From the NCBI RefSeq assembly GCF_036345155.1, contig NZ_CP107772.1:6820001-6884000 (forward strand): 64,000 nucleotides of DNA. The letters are read 5' to 3'. Below the pieces are notes generated by a model that saw only the letters and a list, made by a program, of their open reading frames with translations, ran no database searches and was not told the DNA's origin. Both the position numbers and the translations under genes were made by a program. Position 1 is the stretch's first letter, and each line of letters starts with the position of its first letter. Positions 16,567-27,325 of the stretch are shown in pieces. The stretch is from Streptomyces sp. NBC_00582 (GTDB taxonomy: Bacteria; Actinomycetota; Actinomycetes; Streptomycetales; Streptomycetaceae).

Positions 16567-17879
16567 ACGGCGAACTCCTGGAACGCGATGGTCTTCTCGA
16601 CCGGGTAGTACTCGCTGCCGAGCAGCTCACGGATGATGGAGCTGTTGCGGTACGGGCCCATGCCGAGGTCGGGGGACGTGACGGAGTGCGTGTGCACGCC
16701 GGCGTTCTGCAGGAACACGCCCCGGCCGGTGGTGTCGATGGCGTAGTTGCGGGCCACGTCGAAGCGGCCGTGCTCGTCGAAGCGGAGGCGGTCGCGGATG
16801 GGCGCCAGGAAGGCGGGCGGCTCGTAGTGGTAGCCGGTGGCCAGCACCAGGCCCTCGGTGGTGATCTCGTAGTCCTTGCCCTGCTCGTCCTGGCGGAAGC
16901 CGAGCCGGTAGACGCCGTCCTCGTAACGGGCGCTGCCCAGTGTGGAGTTGGTGAGCAGCCGGGTGGGGACCGGCCGGTCGCCGTGCTCGACGTCCTTCTG
17001 GTACAGCAGGTCGAAGATCGAGTCGATCAGATCCGAGTTGATGCCCTTGAACAGGCCCTTCTGCTGCTTCTCCAGCCGGTAGCGGGTCTCCTCGGGCAGC
17101 GCGCGGAAGTAGTCGATGTAGTCCGGGGACGTCATCTCCAGGGTCAGCTTGGTGTACTCCAGCGGGAAGAACCGCGGGGAGCGGGTGACCCAGTTGAGCT
17201 GGTAGCCGTGGACGTCGATCTCGGCGAGCAGCTCGTGGTAGATCTCGGCGGCGCTCTGTCCGCTGCCGACGATCGTGATGGACTTCTTCGACTGGAGCTC
17301 GGCCTTGCGCCGCATGTACTCGGCGTTGTGGAACAGCCCGCCCGCAAGGCCCCGGCAGACCTCGGGGACGTACGGGGTGGTGCCGGTGCCGAGGACCAGC
17401 CGGCGGGCGCGGAACACGTCCCCGTCCGTGGTCCGTACCGCGTACAGGGCGTCGCTCTCGTCGTACGTCACCTCGGCGACGGTCGTCGAGAAGCGCACGC
17501 TGCTCAGCTTTCCGGCGGCCCAGCGGCAGTAGTCGTCGTACTCGACGCGCAGCGGGTAGAAGTTCTCGCGGATGTAGAACTGGTAGAGCCGCCCCTTCTC
17601 CTTCAGGTAGTTGAGGAAGGAGTACGGCGAGGTCGGGTCGGCCAGGGTGACCAGGTCCGACATGAACGGCGTCTGGAGATGGGCGCCGTCGAGGAACATG
17701 CCGGCGTGCCACTCGAAGTCGGGCTTGGACTCCAGGAAGACGCCGTCGAGCGCGTCGATCGGCTCGGTGAGGCAGGCGAGGCCGAGGTTGAAGGGGCCGA
17801 GCCCGATGCCGACGAAGTCGTAGGCGCGGCTGGCTTCAGGAAGCGCGGTCAAGGGACTCTCCCAGGTACTGCTCGGCAT
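16563..17879 (-). CDS. desB: Cadaverine N-monooxygenase DesB
   Basis: A 438-residue flavin-dependent N-hydroxylating monooxygenase (lysine N6-hydroxylase family) that converts cadaverine to N-hydroxycadaverine. The FAD-binding motif is [13 protein letters not shown] near the N-terminus, the NADPH-binding motif is [14 protein letters not shown] at about 206-219, and [10 protein letters not shown] lies near the C-terminus. The ATG at 17879 lies inside desA. A TTG at 17852 preceded by GGGAGAG is an alternative start close to where homology begins. Confidence 0.95.
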   Translation of the reverse strand: MPSSTWESPLTALPEASRAYDFVGIGLGPFNLGLACLTEPIDALDGVFLESKPDFEWHAGMFLDGAHLQTPFMSDLVTLADPTSPYSFLNYLKEKGRLYQFYIRENFYPLRVEYDDYCRWAAGKLSSVRFSTTVAEVTYDESDALYAVRTTDGDVFRARRLVLGTGTTPYVPEVCRGLAGGLFHNAEYMRRKAELQSKKSITIVGSGQSAAEIYHELLAEIDVHGYQLNWVTRSPRFFPLEYTKLTLEMTSPDYIDYFRALPEETRYRLEKQQKGLFKGINSDLIDSIFDLLYQKDVEHGDRPVPTRLLTNSTLGSARYEDGVYRLGFRQDEQGKDYEITTEGLVLATGYHYEPPAFLAPIRDRLRFDEHGRFDVARNYAIDTTGRGVFLQNAGVHTHSVTSPDLGMGPYRNSSIIRELLGSEYYPVEKTIAFQEFAV

Positions 17880-19278
17880 GGCCGGCGATCAGGTCGAGGA
17901 CGGCGGTGATGTCGGCCGCGGTCGTCTCGGGGTTGAGCAGGGTGAACTTCAGGTAGTGGCGGCCCGCGACCTTGGTGCCCGCGACCACGGCGTCCCCGGA
18001 GGCGAACAGGGCCTTGCGGGCGTAGAGGTTGGCGCGGTCGATCTCGGCCGGGTCGGTCACGGCCTGCGGGATGTAGCGGAAGACCAGGGTGGACAGCGAC
18101 GGCTGCACGACGACGTCGAAGCGCGGGTCGGCGGCCAGCAGGCCCCAGCCCTCGACGGCCAGGTCGCACACCTCGTCGAAGAGCTGTCCGACGCCGTCGG
18201 CGCCCATGGTGCGCAGGGTCATCCAGAGCTTGAGCGCGTCGAACCGGCGGGTGGTCTGCAGGGACTTGTCCACCTGGTTGGGGATACGTTCCTGCACCAT
18301 CCGGCGCGGGTTCAGGTACTCGGCGTGGTAGGTGGCGTGCCGCAGCGTGGCCGCGTCCCGGACCAGCACGGCGGAGGAACTCACCGGCTGGAAGAAGGAC
18401 TTGTGGTAGTCGACGGTGACGGAGTCGGCGCGCTCGATGCCGTCGATGCGGTGCCGGTACTTCAGGGAGGCGAGCAGTCCGCAGCCGTAGGCGGCGTCGA
18501 CGTGCATCCAGGCGCCGTACTGCGAGCAGAGCTCGGCGATCTCGGGCAGCGGGTCGATGGAGCCGAAGTCGGTGGTGCCGGCGGTGGCGACGACGGCCAT
18601 GGGGACGAGACCGGCCTTCTTGCAGCGCTCCAGCTCATGGGCGAGCGCGACGGTCTGCATCCGCTTGTCGTGGCCGACGGGGACCGACACGACCGCGTCC
18701 TGCCCCAGGCCCAGCAGTTTCGCGGACTTCTTCACGCTGAAGTGGCTGACCTCGGAGGCGAAGATCCGCAGTTTCGCGAGCGAGTCGCTCTTGGCCTCCT
18801 CCCGGGCGAGCAGCAGCGCCTGGAGATTGCTCTGTGTGCCACCGGAGGTGAACACCCCGTCGGCGGCCGGGCCGAGGCCGATGCGCTCGGTCGTCCAGTC
18901 GATCAGTTTCCGCTCGATCAGCGTGCCGCCCGCCGACTGGTCCCAGGTGTCCAGGGAGGAGTTGACGGCGGAGAGGACGGCCTCGCCGAGGACGGCCGGG
19001 ATGACGACCGGGCAGTTGAGGTGGGCGAGGTAGCGCGGGTGGTGGAAGTAGATCGCGTCGCGGAGGTAGACCTCCTCCAGCTCGTCGAGCACCGCGGCGG
19101 TGTCGTACAGGGGCCGGTCGAGGTCGATGCCGTCGATGCGGGGGGTGAGAGCGTCGACCGTGACACCGGTGAACGGACGGTCGGTGGCGGCGAGTTTGGC
19201 GGCCACCCGCTCGACTCCTTCGGTCACGGAGCGGCGGTACTGCTCCGCGGTGGTGTCGTTGAGCAGGTGCGAGCGCAT
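17836..19278 (-). CDS. desA: Lysine decarboxylase DesA (PLP-dependent)
   Basis: A 480-residue group II decarboxylase that makes cadaverine from lysine, the first step of desferrioxamine synthesis. The PLP lysine sits in [14 protein letters not shown], with [11 protein letters not shown] and [11 protein letters not shown] also typical. It is the first gene of desABCD on the minus strand. Its start is 70 bp from a perfect iron box, so transcription should be repressed by DmdR1 when iron is plentiful. Confidence 0.96.
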   Translation of the reverse strand: MRSHLLNDTTAEQYRRSVTEGVERVAAKLAATDRPFTGVTVDALTPRIDGIDLDRPLYDTAAVLDELEEVYLRDAIYFHHPRYLAHLNCPVVIPAVLGEAVLSAVNSSLDTWDQSAGGTLIERKLIDWTTERIGLGPAADGVFTSGGTQSNLQALLLAREEAKSDSLAKLRIFASEVSHFSVKKSAKLLGLGQDAVVSVPVGHDKRMQTVALAHELERCKKAGLVPMAVVATAGTTDFGSIDPLPEIAELCSQYGAWMHVDAAYGCGLLASLKYRHRIDGIERADSVTVDYHKSFFQPVSSSAVLVRDAATLRHATYHAEYLNPRRMVQERIPNQVDKSLQTTRRFDALKLWMTLRTMGADGVGQLFDEVCDLAVEGWGLLAADPRFDVVVQPSLSTLVFRYIPQAVTDPAEIDRANLYARKALFASGDAVVAGTKVAGRHYLKFTLLNPETTAADITAVLDLIAGHAEQYLGESLDRAS

Positions 19279-19347
19279 GGGGAGCCTTCCGGGGGTGGGG
19301 GCGGGTCCGCTGCGGGACGGACAGAGGGGCGGAGCCCCGGGGTCAAC

Positions 19348-19366
19348 TTAGGTTAGCCTAACCTAA
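19348..19366. promoter_or_regulatory. Iron box (DmdR1 operator) of desABCD
   Basis: TTAGGTTAGCCTAACCTAA is a 19-bp perfect palindrome about the central base and matches the DtxR/DmdR consensus. It lies 70 bp upstream of the desA start and should impose iron-dependent repression on the biosynthetic operon. Confidence 0.95.
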
Positions 19367-19417
19367 TTGACCATGGGGAGGCTCCGCCCCTCTGGTGACT
19401 GTGATCACGTCACTCGC

Positions 19418-20227
19418 TCACTCGCGTTCGCGCAGCTGTTCCTCCGTCAGCCCCTCACGCCAGTAACCGACGAACGTGACCCGACGCCGGTCGATCCCGC
19501 GCTCCCGCACGAAGTGCCGCCGCAACGCCTTCACGGACCCGGACTCACCGGCGATCCAGACGTACGGCTGGACGGCGGACGGCAGCCGGGCCTCCCGTAC
19601 GGCATCGAGGGAGCGCCCGGCCCCGACCCAGGTGATCTCGGCGTCGGCGACGGTCATCAGATCCTGCACATCGCCCGTGTCGCGCACCTCGATCCAGGCC
19701 CGCACCCGCTGCCCGGACGGCAGCGACTCCAGGATCGCCGAGATGGCGGGAAGCGCGGTCTCGTCGCCCAGCAGCACCACCAGATCGGTGTCCCGCGGCG
19801 GCCGGAACCGAATGGCCCGGTTGTCGGCGATCGCGGGCCCCAGCAACACCACCCGATCCCCTTCGGCGGCCCGGTCGGCCCAGGCGGAGGCGGGCCCGGC
19901 GGGGGTGTGCAGCACGAAGTCGACGTCGATCTCATCGGGATCCCGTCGCAGCGCCCGCAGCGTGTACGACCGCATCACGGCCCGCACGTCGTCGGGCAGC
20001 TCCCGCCACCCCTGCCACCACCCGTCCCCCAACTCGAAGGGAACGGCGGGCGCGGACTGCCCGGGGTGCGGCAGAAAGAGCGAGAGCGACTGATCCCGCC
20101 CGTGGGAGAAGAAGTGCCGAAGGTCTTCTCCGGCGAAGGAGATCCGGACGAGCGACGACCCGAGCCGCCGAGTCCGGACCACGTGAAGCGAGAAGAAACG
20201 GAAGGGCGCGGCGACGGCCGTGGTCAT
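19418..20227 (-). CDS. desF: Siderophore-interacting flavin reductase-like protein DesF
   Basis: A 269-residue member of the ViuB/siderophore-interacting protein family, expected to reduce ferric desferrioxamine in the cytoplasm and release iron. The FAD-binding region is near residues 15-125 (with RSYTLR-like VMRSYTLRALRRDPDEIDVDFVL), followed by the C-terminal SIP domain with LLGDETALPAI and WIAGESGSVKALR. The ATG at 20227 follows GGGAG. It lies between desE and desA and is probably transcribed with desE. Confidence 0.92.
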   Translation of the reverse strand: MTTAVAAPFRFFSLHVVRTRRLGSSLVRISFAGEDLRHFFSHGRDQSLSLFLPHPGQSAPAVPFELGDGWWQGWRELPDDVRAVMRSYTLRALRRDPDEIDVDFVLHTPAGPASAWADRAAEGDRVVLLGPAIADNRAIRFRPPRDTDLVVLLGDETALPAISAILESLPSGQRVRAWIEVRDTGDVQDLMTVADAEITWVGAGRSLDAVREARLPSAVQPYVWIAGESGSVKALRRHFVRERGIDRRRVTFVGYWREGLTEEQLRERE

Positions 20228-20335
20228 GGGGTGCTCCCGAAAGCGTGGGGCAGGGCAACTCACCTGGGCGCGCGGGGAACCGCGCGGCCGGCCACAACCG
20301 GCCCGCAGCTCACCCACAACATCGGGCCACCCTGA

Positions 20336-21385
20336 TCAGGCGACCTTCTTCGCCTTCTCCAGAGCCTCGGCGAGGTTCTCGAGAAGCGGCACACACTTGT
20401 CGTACGACAGGATCGGCTCCGGCGAACGGGCGATGACCTGGCCGGCCTTCACCGCAGGAAGCTTCTTCCAGGTCGCCTCGGTGATCGCCGAAGGCTGCAG
20501 CGCCGAGGTCCGGTCGTCCATCATGATGATGTCCGCCGCGTACTTGTCGACGTTCTCCCAGCTCAGCGACTCGTACCAGCCGCCACCCTGCTTCTTCGCA
20601 CTCTCCGGCGGCTCCACGAAGTTCACACCGAGCGCCTTGAAGTACTCCAGGTCGATGGAGAGGTTGGAGCCGGAGACGTAGAACAGCTCGGCGCTCGCGG
20701 ACCCGGCCATGACCTTGATGTCGGGCTTCGCCTTCGCCGCGGCGCGCAGCCGCGTGGCCGCCGCCTCGAACCGCTTCTTCGCGTCGGTGACCTTCGCCGC
20801 GGTCATGTCCGCCCCGAGCGACTCGGCCAGCTCCCACATCCGCTCGAGCGGAGCGGTGAGCTGACGGTCGTACACGGAGATGCCGACCGTCGGGGCGAGC
20901 TTGGCGATCTTGTCCTTGGACGCCTCGGGGACGTACCAGAGGGTGCCGGCGTCGTCGAACATCGTGGAGATGAGGACGTCGGGCGCGAGGGCGGCGTACT
21001 TCTCCACGTTGAACTCGTCCCAGACGTTGCCGAGGATCGTCACCTTGGAGATGTCCATGTCGCCGGCCTGGACGTCGGCCTTGCCGTCGGTGGTCTTCGT
21101 CGGGCCGAACACGCCCTTGACCTGGACGCCGTAGTCGTAGAGGGCGGCGCCGACACCGGTGAACGCGACGATGTTCGCCGGTACCTCGTCGAGCTTCACG
21201 GTGGTGCCGCGGTCGTCCTTGAAGGTCCAGGGACCGGACTGGGCGGAGGCGCTCGCCGACGAGTCCGAGCCACCGCTTTTCGCGTCGTCGTCCCCGCAGG
21301 CTGCGAGCACGGCACCGAGGCCGAGGGCGCCACCGGCGGCGAGGATGCCGCGGCGGGTGAGGTGGTTGGCTCTGGCGTTGGGCAT
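20336..21385 (-). CDS. desE: Ferrioxamine-binding lipoprotein DesE
   Basis: A 349-residue ABC-transporter substrate-binding protein of the FepB/FecB (TroA-like) class that captures ferrioxamine outside the cell. It has a signal peptide with a twin-arginine-like LTRRGILAAGG and a lipobox LAAC, so it should be lipid-anchored at about Cys30. The binding domain contains VAFTGVGAALYDYGV and the helical linker typical of this class. An iron box about 50 bp upstream and its position before desF indicate iron-controlled expression. No permease or ATPase gene adjoins it here. Confidence 0.94.
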   Translation of the reverse strand: MPNARANHLTRRGILAAGGALGLGAVLAACGDDDAKSGGSDSSASASAQSGPWTFKDDRGTTVKLDEVPANIVAFTGVGAALYDYGVQVKGVFGPTKTTDGKADVQAGDMDISKVTILGNVWDEFNVEKYAALAPDVLISTMFDDAGTLWYVPEASKDKIAKLAPTVGISVYDRQLTAPLERMWELAESLGADMTAAKVTDAKKRFEAAATRLRAAAKAKPDIKVMAGSASAELFYVSGSNLSIDLEYFKALGVNFVEPPESAKKQGGGWYESLSWENVDKYAADIIMMDDRTSALQPSAITEATWKKLPAVKAGQVIARSPEPILSYDKCVPLLENLAEALEKAKKVA

Positions 21386-21434
21386 GGGAGTGGCTGCTTT
21401 CGAACGTGCGGATCACCGCCGGACAAGTTCGAAG

Positions 21435-21453
21435 ATAGGTTAGCCTAACCTCA
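21435..21453. promoter_or_regulatory. Iron box (DmdR1 operator) of desEF
   Basis: The core TAGGTTAGCCTAACCT matches the iron-box palindrome at 17 of 19 positions when aligned to the desA box. It lies about 50 bp upstream of the desE start, placing uptake and synthesis genes under the same control. Confidence 0.9.
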
Positions 21454-21517
21454 TATCCTGTCCAGGGCGGGGGTGATCCGATCCCCGAACCGCGGGATGT
21501 CCGTGCCACCTCGGATT

Positions 21518-21552
21518 CCGTCAACTTGCCGGAATCGACGGCAAGTTGACGG
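21518..21552 (-). terminator. Terminator of the leucine-catabolism operon
   Basis: A perfect 14-bp inverted repeat (CCGTCAACTTGCCG with CGGCAAGTTGACGG, 7-base loop) lies 22 bases beyond the acyl-CoA dehydrogenase stop and separates it from desE. Confidence 0.7.
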
Positions 21553-21573
21553 TGTGAAAGCGATGACTTCCAG

Positions 21574-22734
21574 TCAGCCGGCCAGGCCCAGCTCCCGAGC
21601 GATCAGCATCCGCTGGACCTCGCTCGTCCCCTCCCCGATCTCCAGGATCTTGGAGTCCCGCCACATCCGGGCCACCGGATACTCGTTCATGAAGCCGTAC
21701 CCGCCGTGCACCTGGGTGGCGTCCCGGGCGTTGTCGACGGCGATCGTCGACGAGTACAGCTTCGCCAGCGCCGCCTCCTTCTTGAACGGCTCGCCCGCCA
21801 CCAGCCGCGACGCCGCGTCCCGCCATGCCAGCCGGGCGGTGTGCGCCTTCATCTCCATGTCGGCGATCTTGAACTGGATGGCCTGGTTGGCGCCGATCGG
21901 CCGACCGAACGCGTGCCGCTCCCGCGCGTACTTCACCGACTCGTCCACACAGCCCTGCGCCAGCCCGGTGGCCAGCGCGGCGATCGCGATCCGGCCCTCG
22001 TCGAGGATCCGCAGGAACTGCGCGTACCCGCGCCCCTCCTGGCCCAGCAGGTTCGCCGCCGGCACGCGCACGTCGGAGAAGGACAGCTCCCGGGTGTCGG
22101 AGGCGTTCCAGCCGACCTTGGAGTAGGGCTGGGCGACCGTGAAGCCCGGGGTGCCCGACGGGACGATGATCGAGGAGATCAGCGGCCGTCCGTCCGGTGT
22201 GCGCCCGGTGACCGCCGTGACGGTCACCAACCCGGTGATGTCGGTGCCCGAGTTGGTGATGAAGCACTTGGTGCCGTTGATCACCCATTCGTCCGTCTCC
22301 GGGTCGAGACGGGCCGTCGTCCGCGTGGCTCCCGCGTCGCTGCCGCCGTCGGGCTCGGTCAGCCCGAACGCGCCCAGGACCTCCCCGGAGCACAGCCGCG
22401 GCAGCCACTGGCGCTTCTGCTCCTGCGTGCCGAAGAGATGGATCGGCATGGCGCCCAGCGAGACACCCGCCTCCAGGGTGATCGCCACCGACGAGTCGAC
22501 CCGCGCCAGCTCCTCCAGGGCGATGCCGAGCGCCAGGTAGTCGCCGCCCATACCGCCGTACTCCTCGGGGAACGGCAGCCCGAACAGGCCCATCCGGCCC
22601 ATCTCGCGGACGATCTCGTACGGGAACTCGTGGCGCTCGTAGAAGTCGCCGATCTTCGGCGCCACGACGTCGTGCGCGAACTCCGCCACCGTACGGCGGA
22701 GTTCCTCCAGCTCGGGGCTGAGACGGTGGTCCAT
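21574..22734 (-). CDS. acdH: Acyl-CoA dehydrogenase, probably isovaleryl-CoA dehydrogenase
   Basis: A 386-residue FAD-dependent acyl-CoA dehydrogenase. Visible are FGLTEPDGGSDAGATRTTA (FAD/substrate loop), KCFITNSG, and QVHGGYGFMNEYPVARMWRDSKILEIGEGTSE-type C-terminal sequence with the family signature. Context with HMG-CoA lyase and a biotin carboxylase/carboxyltransferase pair points to isovaleryl-CoA oxidation in leucine breakdown, from memory the acdH position. The ATG at 22734 is used here. A GTG at 22743, which overlaps the previous stop (GTGA) and follows AAGGA, is also plausible. Confidence 0.88.
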   Translation of the reverse strand: MDHRLSPELEELRRTVAEFAHDVVAPKIGDFYERHEFPYEIVREMGRMGLFGLPFPEEYGGMGGDYLALGIALEELARVDSSVAITLEAGVSLGAMPIHLFGTQEQKRQWLPRLCSGEVLGAFGLTEPDGGSDAGATRTTARLDPETDEWVINGTKCFITNSGTDITGLVTVTAVTGRTPDGRPLISSIIVPSGTPGFTVAQPYSKVGWNASDTRELSFSDVRVPAANLLGQEGRGYAQFLRILDEGRIAIAALATGLAQGCVDESVKYARERHAFGRPIGANQAIQFKIADMEMKAHTARLAWRDAASRLVAGEPFKKEAALAKLYSSTIAVDNARDATQVHGGYGFMNEYPVARMWRDSKILEIGEGTSEVQRMLIARELGLAG

Positions 22735-22739
22735 GCTGA

Positions 22740-23681
22740 TCACTGGTCCTTGTGGGAGAGGGCGCGGACGGTGCGGGAGGGGCTGGGTCGGCCCAGTTGT
22801 TCGGCCATCCACACGCTGGTGGCGACGAGGCGGCCGAGATCGACCCCGGTGTCGATGCCGAGACCGTGCAGCATCCACACGAGGTCTTCGGTGGCGAGGT
22901 TGCCGGTGGCGGACTTGGCGTACGGGCAGCCACCGAGGCCGCCCGCGGAGGCGTCGACCGTGGTGACGCCGTGTTCGAGGGCGGCGTAGGTGTTGGCGAG
23001 CGCCTGCCCGTAGGTGTCGTGGAAGTGCACGCCGAGGACGTTCGTCGGCACGCCCTCCTCGTTGAGCAGCGCGAGCAGTTCGAGGACATGGCCGGGGGTC
23101 GCGACCCCGATGGTGTCGCCGAGGCTCAGCTCGTCGCAGCCCATGTCCCGCAGGGACCGGCACACCCGGACGACCTGGTGCAGCGGGACCGCGCCCTCCC
23201 AGGGGTCGCCGAAGCACATGGAGACATAGCCGCGGACGTGCACCCCCTCGTCCTTCGCGCGCCGGACGACCGGCTCGAACACCGCGAGCGACTCGTCGAG
23301 CGTGCGGTTGAGGTTGGCCTTGGCGAAGGACTCGGTGGTGCTGGCGAACACGGCGACCCGGCGGGCGCCGAGCGCGAGGGCGCGGTCCAGGCCGCGCTGG
23401 TTCGGCACCAGGACGGGCAGTGCCACCGGCACGTCCGCGACCTGCGGGAACAGGTCCTCGGCGTCGGCGAGCTGGGGCACCCACTCGGGGTGCACGAAAC
23501 TCGTCGCCTCGATCGTGGTCAGGCCCGCGTCGGCGAGCCGGCGGATGAACTCGGCCTTCACCTCGGTCGGCACGGCCGACTTCTCGTTCTGCAGCCCGTC
23601 GCGCGCGCCGACCTCGTGGATCCGCACCCGGGCGGGCAGATCCTGGGCGGGCACGGTCATGGGGAGCCCTTCAGCGGTCAT
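22740..23681 (-). CDS. hmgL: Hydroxymethylglutaryl-CoA lyase
   Basis: A 313-residue TIM-barrel lyase that cleaves HMG-CoA to acetoacetate and acetyl-CoA, the last step of leucine catabolism. Motifs are [11 protein letters not shown] near the N-terminus (catalytic Arg/Asp), VHFHDTYGQ and the signature [11 protein letters not shown] with the catalytic Cys. The ATG at 23681 overlaps the upstream stop in ATGA. A second ATG at 23660, preceded by GAAGGG, may be the real start. Confidence 0.93.
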   Translation of the reverse strand: MTAEGLPMTVPAQDLPARVRIHEVGARDGLQNEKSAVPTEVKAEFIRRLADAGLTTIEATSFVHPEWVPQLADAEDLFPQVADVPVALPVLVPNQRGLDRALALGARRVAVFASTTESFAKANLNRTLDESLAVFEPVVRRAKDEGVHVRGYVSMCFGDPWEGAVPLHQVVRVCRSLRDMGCDELSLGDTIGVATPGHVLELLALLNEEGVPTNVLGVHFHDTYGQALANTYAALEHGVTTVDASAGGLGGCPYAKSATGNLATEDLVWMLHGLGIDTGVDLGRLVATSVWMAEQLGRPSPSRTVRALSHKDQ

Positions 23682-25594
23682 TCCGCGGCCTCCTCGTACG
23701 GGGTGACGACGGCCAGGACCTGGTCCATGGCGACCGTCGTGCCCGGGGTGACGTCCAGTTCGGCGACCGTGCCGGCGTGCGGGGCGGAGATGACGTGCTC
23801 CATCTTCATCGCCTCCACCACCAGCAGGCTCTGCCCGGCGGCGACCTCGTCCCCGACGGCGACCTTCACGACCGTCACCGTGCCGGGCATGGGCGCGGTG
23901 AGCGAGTCGGCACCGGCGTGCGCGGCCCCGGTGAGGGACGCGGCGACCGGGTCGTGATCCCGCACGTGCCAGGACTCACCGTCGCGGCCGAGCCAGTCGG
24001 CGGCGCGGTGGAAGGTGTGGCGGACGCCGTCGAGGGTGACCGAGACCCGGTCGTCGGTGACGGTGTGGGTGCCTCTCGGGACGTACTCCACGGGCTCGGT
24101 GACCCGTAGGGAGAAGCCCACCGGCTTCGGCGTGCCCCCCAGGCGCCAGCCGCTCGGCACCGAGAAGGGGTCCGTCCACCCGGCACCGCCCGGCTTCAGG
24201 CCTTCCAGCCGTACGGCCGCCGCCGCCTCGTACACCTCTTCGGGCACGTCGGCCGGCACGAGGGAGTCCACCACCCGCTCCACCAGTCCGGTGTCCAACT
24301 CGCCCGCCACCACGGCCGGATGGCCCAGCAGCCGGCGCAGGAACCCGGCGTTCGTCTGCACGCCCAGGGTCACCGTCTCCGCGAGGGCGGCACGGAGTCT
24401 CCTGAGCGCGGTCGGGCGGTCGGGACCGTAGGCGATGACCTTGGACAGCATCGGGTCGTAGAGGCTGCCGACCTCGGTGCCCTCGCTGAGCCCGGAGTCG
24501 GTGCGCACCCCGTCGCCCCGGGGTTCGCTCAGCCGCAGGACCGTTCCACCGGAGGGCAGGAACCCGCGCGCCGGGTCCTCCGCGCAGATCCGCGCCTCGA
24601 TCGCGTGCCCGGTGAGCCGTACGTCCTCCTGGGCGAAGTCCAGCTTCTCGCCCGCCGCGACCCGCAGCTGCCACTCCACCAGGTCCAGCCCGGTGACCAG
24701 CTCCGTCACCGGATGCTCCACCTGGAGGCGGGTGTTCATCTCCATGAAGTAGTACGACGACGGGTCGCCGCCGGGGACGATGAACTCCACCGTGCCCGCG
24801 CCCCGGTACCCGCAGGAGCGCGCCGCCTGCACGGCCGCCTCGCCCATCGCGGCCCGGATCTCCTCGTCGAGGAGCACGCTCGGCGCCTCCTCGACGACCT
24901 TCTGGTGCCGCCGTTGCAGCGAGCACTCGCGCTCGCCCAGGTGGACGACGTTGCCGTGGCCGTCGGCCAGGACCTGGATCTCGATGTGCCGGGGCCGGTC
25001 CACCCACCGCTCGACGAGGAGCGTGTCGTCGCCGAAGGAGGCGCGGGCCTCGCGGCGGGCGGCGGCGATCTCCTCCTCCAGCAGGGTGAGGTCGCGCACC
25101 AGCCGCATGCCCTTGCCGCCGCCGCCCGCGGACGGCTTGAGCAGGACGGGCGCGCCCAGCTCCCGGGCCGCCTCCGCGAGGTCGGGGTCCCGTCCGCCGG
25201 GGACGACCGGCACCCCGGCCGCCTGCACGGTCTCCTTGGCGCGGATCTTGTCGCCCATGAGGGAGATGGCGTCGGCGGGCGGCCCGATGAAGACCAGTCC
25301 CGCCTCCTCGCAGGCGCGCGCGAAGGCCGCGTTCTCCGCGAGGAAGCCGTAGCCCGGGTGGACGGCCTGGGCGCCGGTGCGGGCGGCGGCCTCCAGCAGC
25401 CGCTCCACCGACAGATAGCTCTCGGCGGCCGGCGCCGGACCGAGCCGTACGGCGGTGTCGGCCTCCCGTACGTGGCGTGCGTCGGCGTCGGCGTCGGAGA
25501 AGACCGCCACCGAGCGCACGCCCAGCGAGCGCAGCGTACGGACGACCCGGACGGCGATCTCGCCCCGGTTGGCGACGAGCACTGTCTCAAACAT
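23678..25594 (-). CDS. Biotin-dependent acyl-CoA carboxylase alpha subunit (probable methylcrotonyl-CoA)
   Basis: A 638-residue protein with a biotin carboxylase domain (about residues 1-445, with an ATP-grasp loop [14 protein letters not shown] and [17 protein letters not shown]) and a C-terminal biotinyl domain with [10 protein letters not shown], the biotinylated residue being Lys597. It carboxylates biotin for the partner carboxyltransferase encoded immediately upstream. Neighbouring HMG-CoA lyase and acyl-CoA dehydrogenase genes favour methylcrotonyl-CoA as substrate. Propionyl- or acetyl-CoA cannot be excluded from sequence alone. Confidence 0.92.
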   Translation of the reverse strand: MFETVLVANRGEIAVRVVRTLRSLGVRSVAVFSDADADARHVREADTAVRLGPAPAAESYLSVERLLEAAARTGAQAVHPGYGFLAENAAFARACEEAGLVFIGPPADAISLMGDKIRAKETVQAAGVPVVPGGRDPDLAEAARELGAPVLLKPSAGGGGKGMRLVRDLTLLEEEIAAARREARASFGDDTLLVERWVDRPRHIEIQVLADGHGNVVHLGERECSLQRRHQKVVEEAPSVLLDEEIRAAMGEAAVQAARSCGYRGAGTVEFIVPGGDPSSYYFMEMNTRLQVEHPVTELVTGLDLVEWQLRVAAGEKLDFAQEDVRLTGHAIEARICAEDPARGFLPSGGTVLRLSEPRGDGVRTDSGLSEGTEVGSLYDPMLSKVIAYGPDRPTALRRLRAALAETVTLGVQTNAGFLRRLLGHPAVVAGELDTGLVERVVDSLVPADVPEEVYEAAAAVRLEGLKPGGAGWTDPFSVPSGWRLGGTPKPVGFSLRVTEPVEYVPRGTHTVTDDRVSVTLDGVRHTFHRAADWLGRDGESWHVRDHDPVAASLTGAAHAGADSLTAPMPGTVTVVKVAVGDEVAAGQSLLVVEAMKMEHVISAPHAGTVAELDVTPGTTVAMDQVLAVVTPYEEAAE

Positions 25595-25600
25595 CGGTCC

Positions 25601-27217
25601 TCACATCCGGAAGACGCCGAACTGGGGGTCACCCAGCGGCGCGTTGGCGCAGGCGGTCAGGGCGAGGCCCAGCACCTGGCGGGTCTCCAGCGGGTCGATG
25701 ACGCCGTCGTCCCAGAGGCGGGCGGTGGCGTAGTAGGCGTTGCCCTGACGCTCGTACTGGGCGCGGATCGGGGCCTTGAAGGCCTCTTCCTCCTCCGGCG
25801 GCCAGCTCTCGCCGCCGGCCTCCAGCTGGTCCCGCTTGACGGTCGCGAGGACCGAGGCGGCCTGCTCGCCACCCATCACGGAGATCTTGGCGTTGGGCCA
25901 CATCCACAGGAAGCGGGGGGAGTAGGCCCGGCCGCACATCGAGTAGTTCCCGGCGCCGTACGACCCGCCGACCACCACCGTCAGCTTCGGCACGCGTGTG
26001 CAGGCCACCGCCGTCACCATCTTGGCGCCGTGCTTGGCGATACCGCCGGCCTCGTAGTCCTTGCCGACCATGAACCCGGAGATGTTCTGCAAGAACACCA
26101 GCGGGATCCCGCGCTGGTCGCACAGCTCGATGAAGTGGGCGCCCTTCTGCGCGGACTCGGAGAACAGGATGCCGTTGTTGGCGACGATCCCGACCGGGTG
26201 GCCGTGGATCCGGGCGAAGCCGGTGACCAGGGTCTGCCCGAACTCGGCCTTGAACTCGGCGAACCGCGAGCCGTCCACCACGCGCGCGATGACCTCCCGT
26301 ACGTCGTAGGGGGTCCGGGAGTCCACCGGGACCGCCCCGTACAGCCCGTAGGGGTCGACCTTGGGCTCGACGACCGGCGCGGTCTCCCAGGGGAGCGGCC
26401 CGCGCGCGGGGAGCGTGGCGGCGATGGTCCGTACGATCCGCAGGGCGTGGGCGTCGTCCTCGGCGAGATGGTCGGTGACGCCGGAGATCCGGGAGTGCAC
26501 CTCGCCGCCGCCCAGCTCCTCCGCGGTGACGACCTCACCCGTGGCGGCCTTCACCAGCGGGGGACCGCCCAGGAAGATCGTGCCCTGGCCCCGGACGATC
26601 ACGGCCTCGTCGCTCATCGCAGGGACGTACGCCCCGCCGGCCGTGCACGAGCCGAGGACGGCCGCGATCTGCGGGATCCGGGCCGCCGACATCCGGGCCT
26701 GGTTGTAGAAGATCCGCCCGAAGTGCTCACGGTCGGGGAACACCTCGTCCTGCATCGGCAGGAAGGCGCCGCCCGAGTCCACCAGGTACAGACAGGGCAG
26801 ACGGTTCTCCAGGGCCACCTCCTGCGCCCGCAGGTGCTTCTTCACGGTCATCGGGTAGTACGTGCCGCCCTTGACCGTGGCGTCGTTGGCGACGATCACG
26901 CACTCGCGCCCGCCGACCCGCCCGATCCCGGCGATCACCCCGGCGGCCGGGGCCTGCCCCCCGTACATCCCGTCGGCGGCGAGCGGCGCGAGTTCGAGGA
27001 AGGGCGAGCCGGGGTCGAGCAGCCCGTCGACCCGGTCCCGGGGCAGCAGCTTCCCGCGCGCGGTGTGCCGCGCCCGCGCCTTCTCGCCGCCTCCGAGCCG
27101 GGCGGCGGCGAGCTTGTCCTGCAGTTCCCCGACGAGCTCGCGGTGCGCCCGCTCGTTGGCCCGCCAGGCCTCCGACGCGGGATCCGCCGCGCTCGTCAGC
27201 TCCGGTGCCTGCTCCAT
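25601..27217 (-). CDS. Acyl-CoA carboxylase carboxyltransferase (probable methylcrotonyl-CoA beta subunit)
   Basis: A 538-residue crotonase-fold carboxyltransferase. It contains [33 protein letters not shown], and the [18 protein letters not shown] stretch typical of methylcrotonyl-CoA and related beta subunits. It is the first gene of the four-gene operon, with only 6 bases before the alpha subunit. The promoter faces a TetR gene with two near-identical operator sites between them. Confidence 0.92.
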   Translation of the reverse strand: MEQAPELTSAADPASEAWRANERAHRELVGELQDKLAAARLGGGEKARARHTARGKLLPRDRVDGLLDPGSPFLELAPLAADGMYGGQAPAAGVIAGIGRVGGRECVIVANDATVKGGTYYPMTVKKHLRAQEVALENRLPCLYLVDSGGAFLPMQDEVFPDREHFGRIFYNQARMSAARIPQIAAVLGSCTAGGAYVPAMSDEAVIVRGQGTIFLGGPPLVKAATGEVVTAEELGGGEVHSRISGVTDHLAEDDAHALRIVRTIAATLPARGPLPWETAPVVEPKVDPYGLYGAVPVDSRTPYDVREVIARVVDGSRFAEFKAEFGQTLVTGFARIHGHPVGIVANNGILFSESAQKGAHFIELCDQRGIPLVFLQNISGFMVGKDYEAGGIAKHGAKMVTAVACTRVPKLTVVVGGSYGAGNYSMCGRAYSPRFLWMWPNAKISVMGGEQAASVLATVKRDQLEAGGESWPPEEEEAFKAPIRAQYERQGNAYYATARLWDDGVIDPLETRQVLGLALTACANAPLGDPQFGVFRM

Positions 27218-27259
27218 CCTGCGGTTCCCCTCACCCGGCGTCCGTCGTCGGCGTCGTCT

Positions 27260-27303
27260 GTTAATGAGCGTTAACCATTTCCATCAGGTTAACGACCGCT
27301 AAC
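27260..27303. promoter_or_regulatory. Twin operators between TetR gene and leucine operon
   Basis: GTTAATGAGCGTTAAC (27260-27275) and GTTAACGACCGCTAAC (27288-27303) are two copies of a 16-bp palindrome-like site, consensus GTTARYGANCGYTAAC, with starts 28 bp apart. They lie in the 108-bp gap between the divergent genes, where a TetR-family repressor would control both directions. Confidence 0.75.
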
Positions 27304-27325
27304 CTCGCTGTCTAGAATTACTTTC

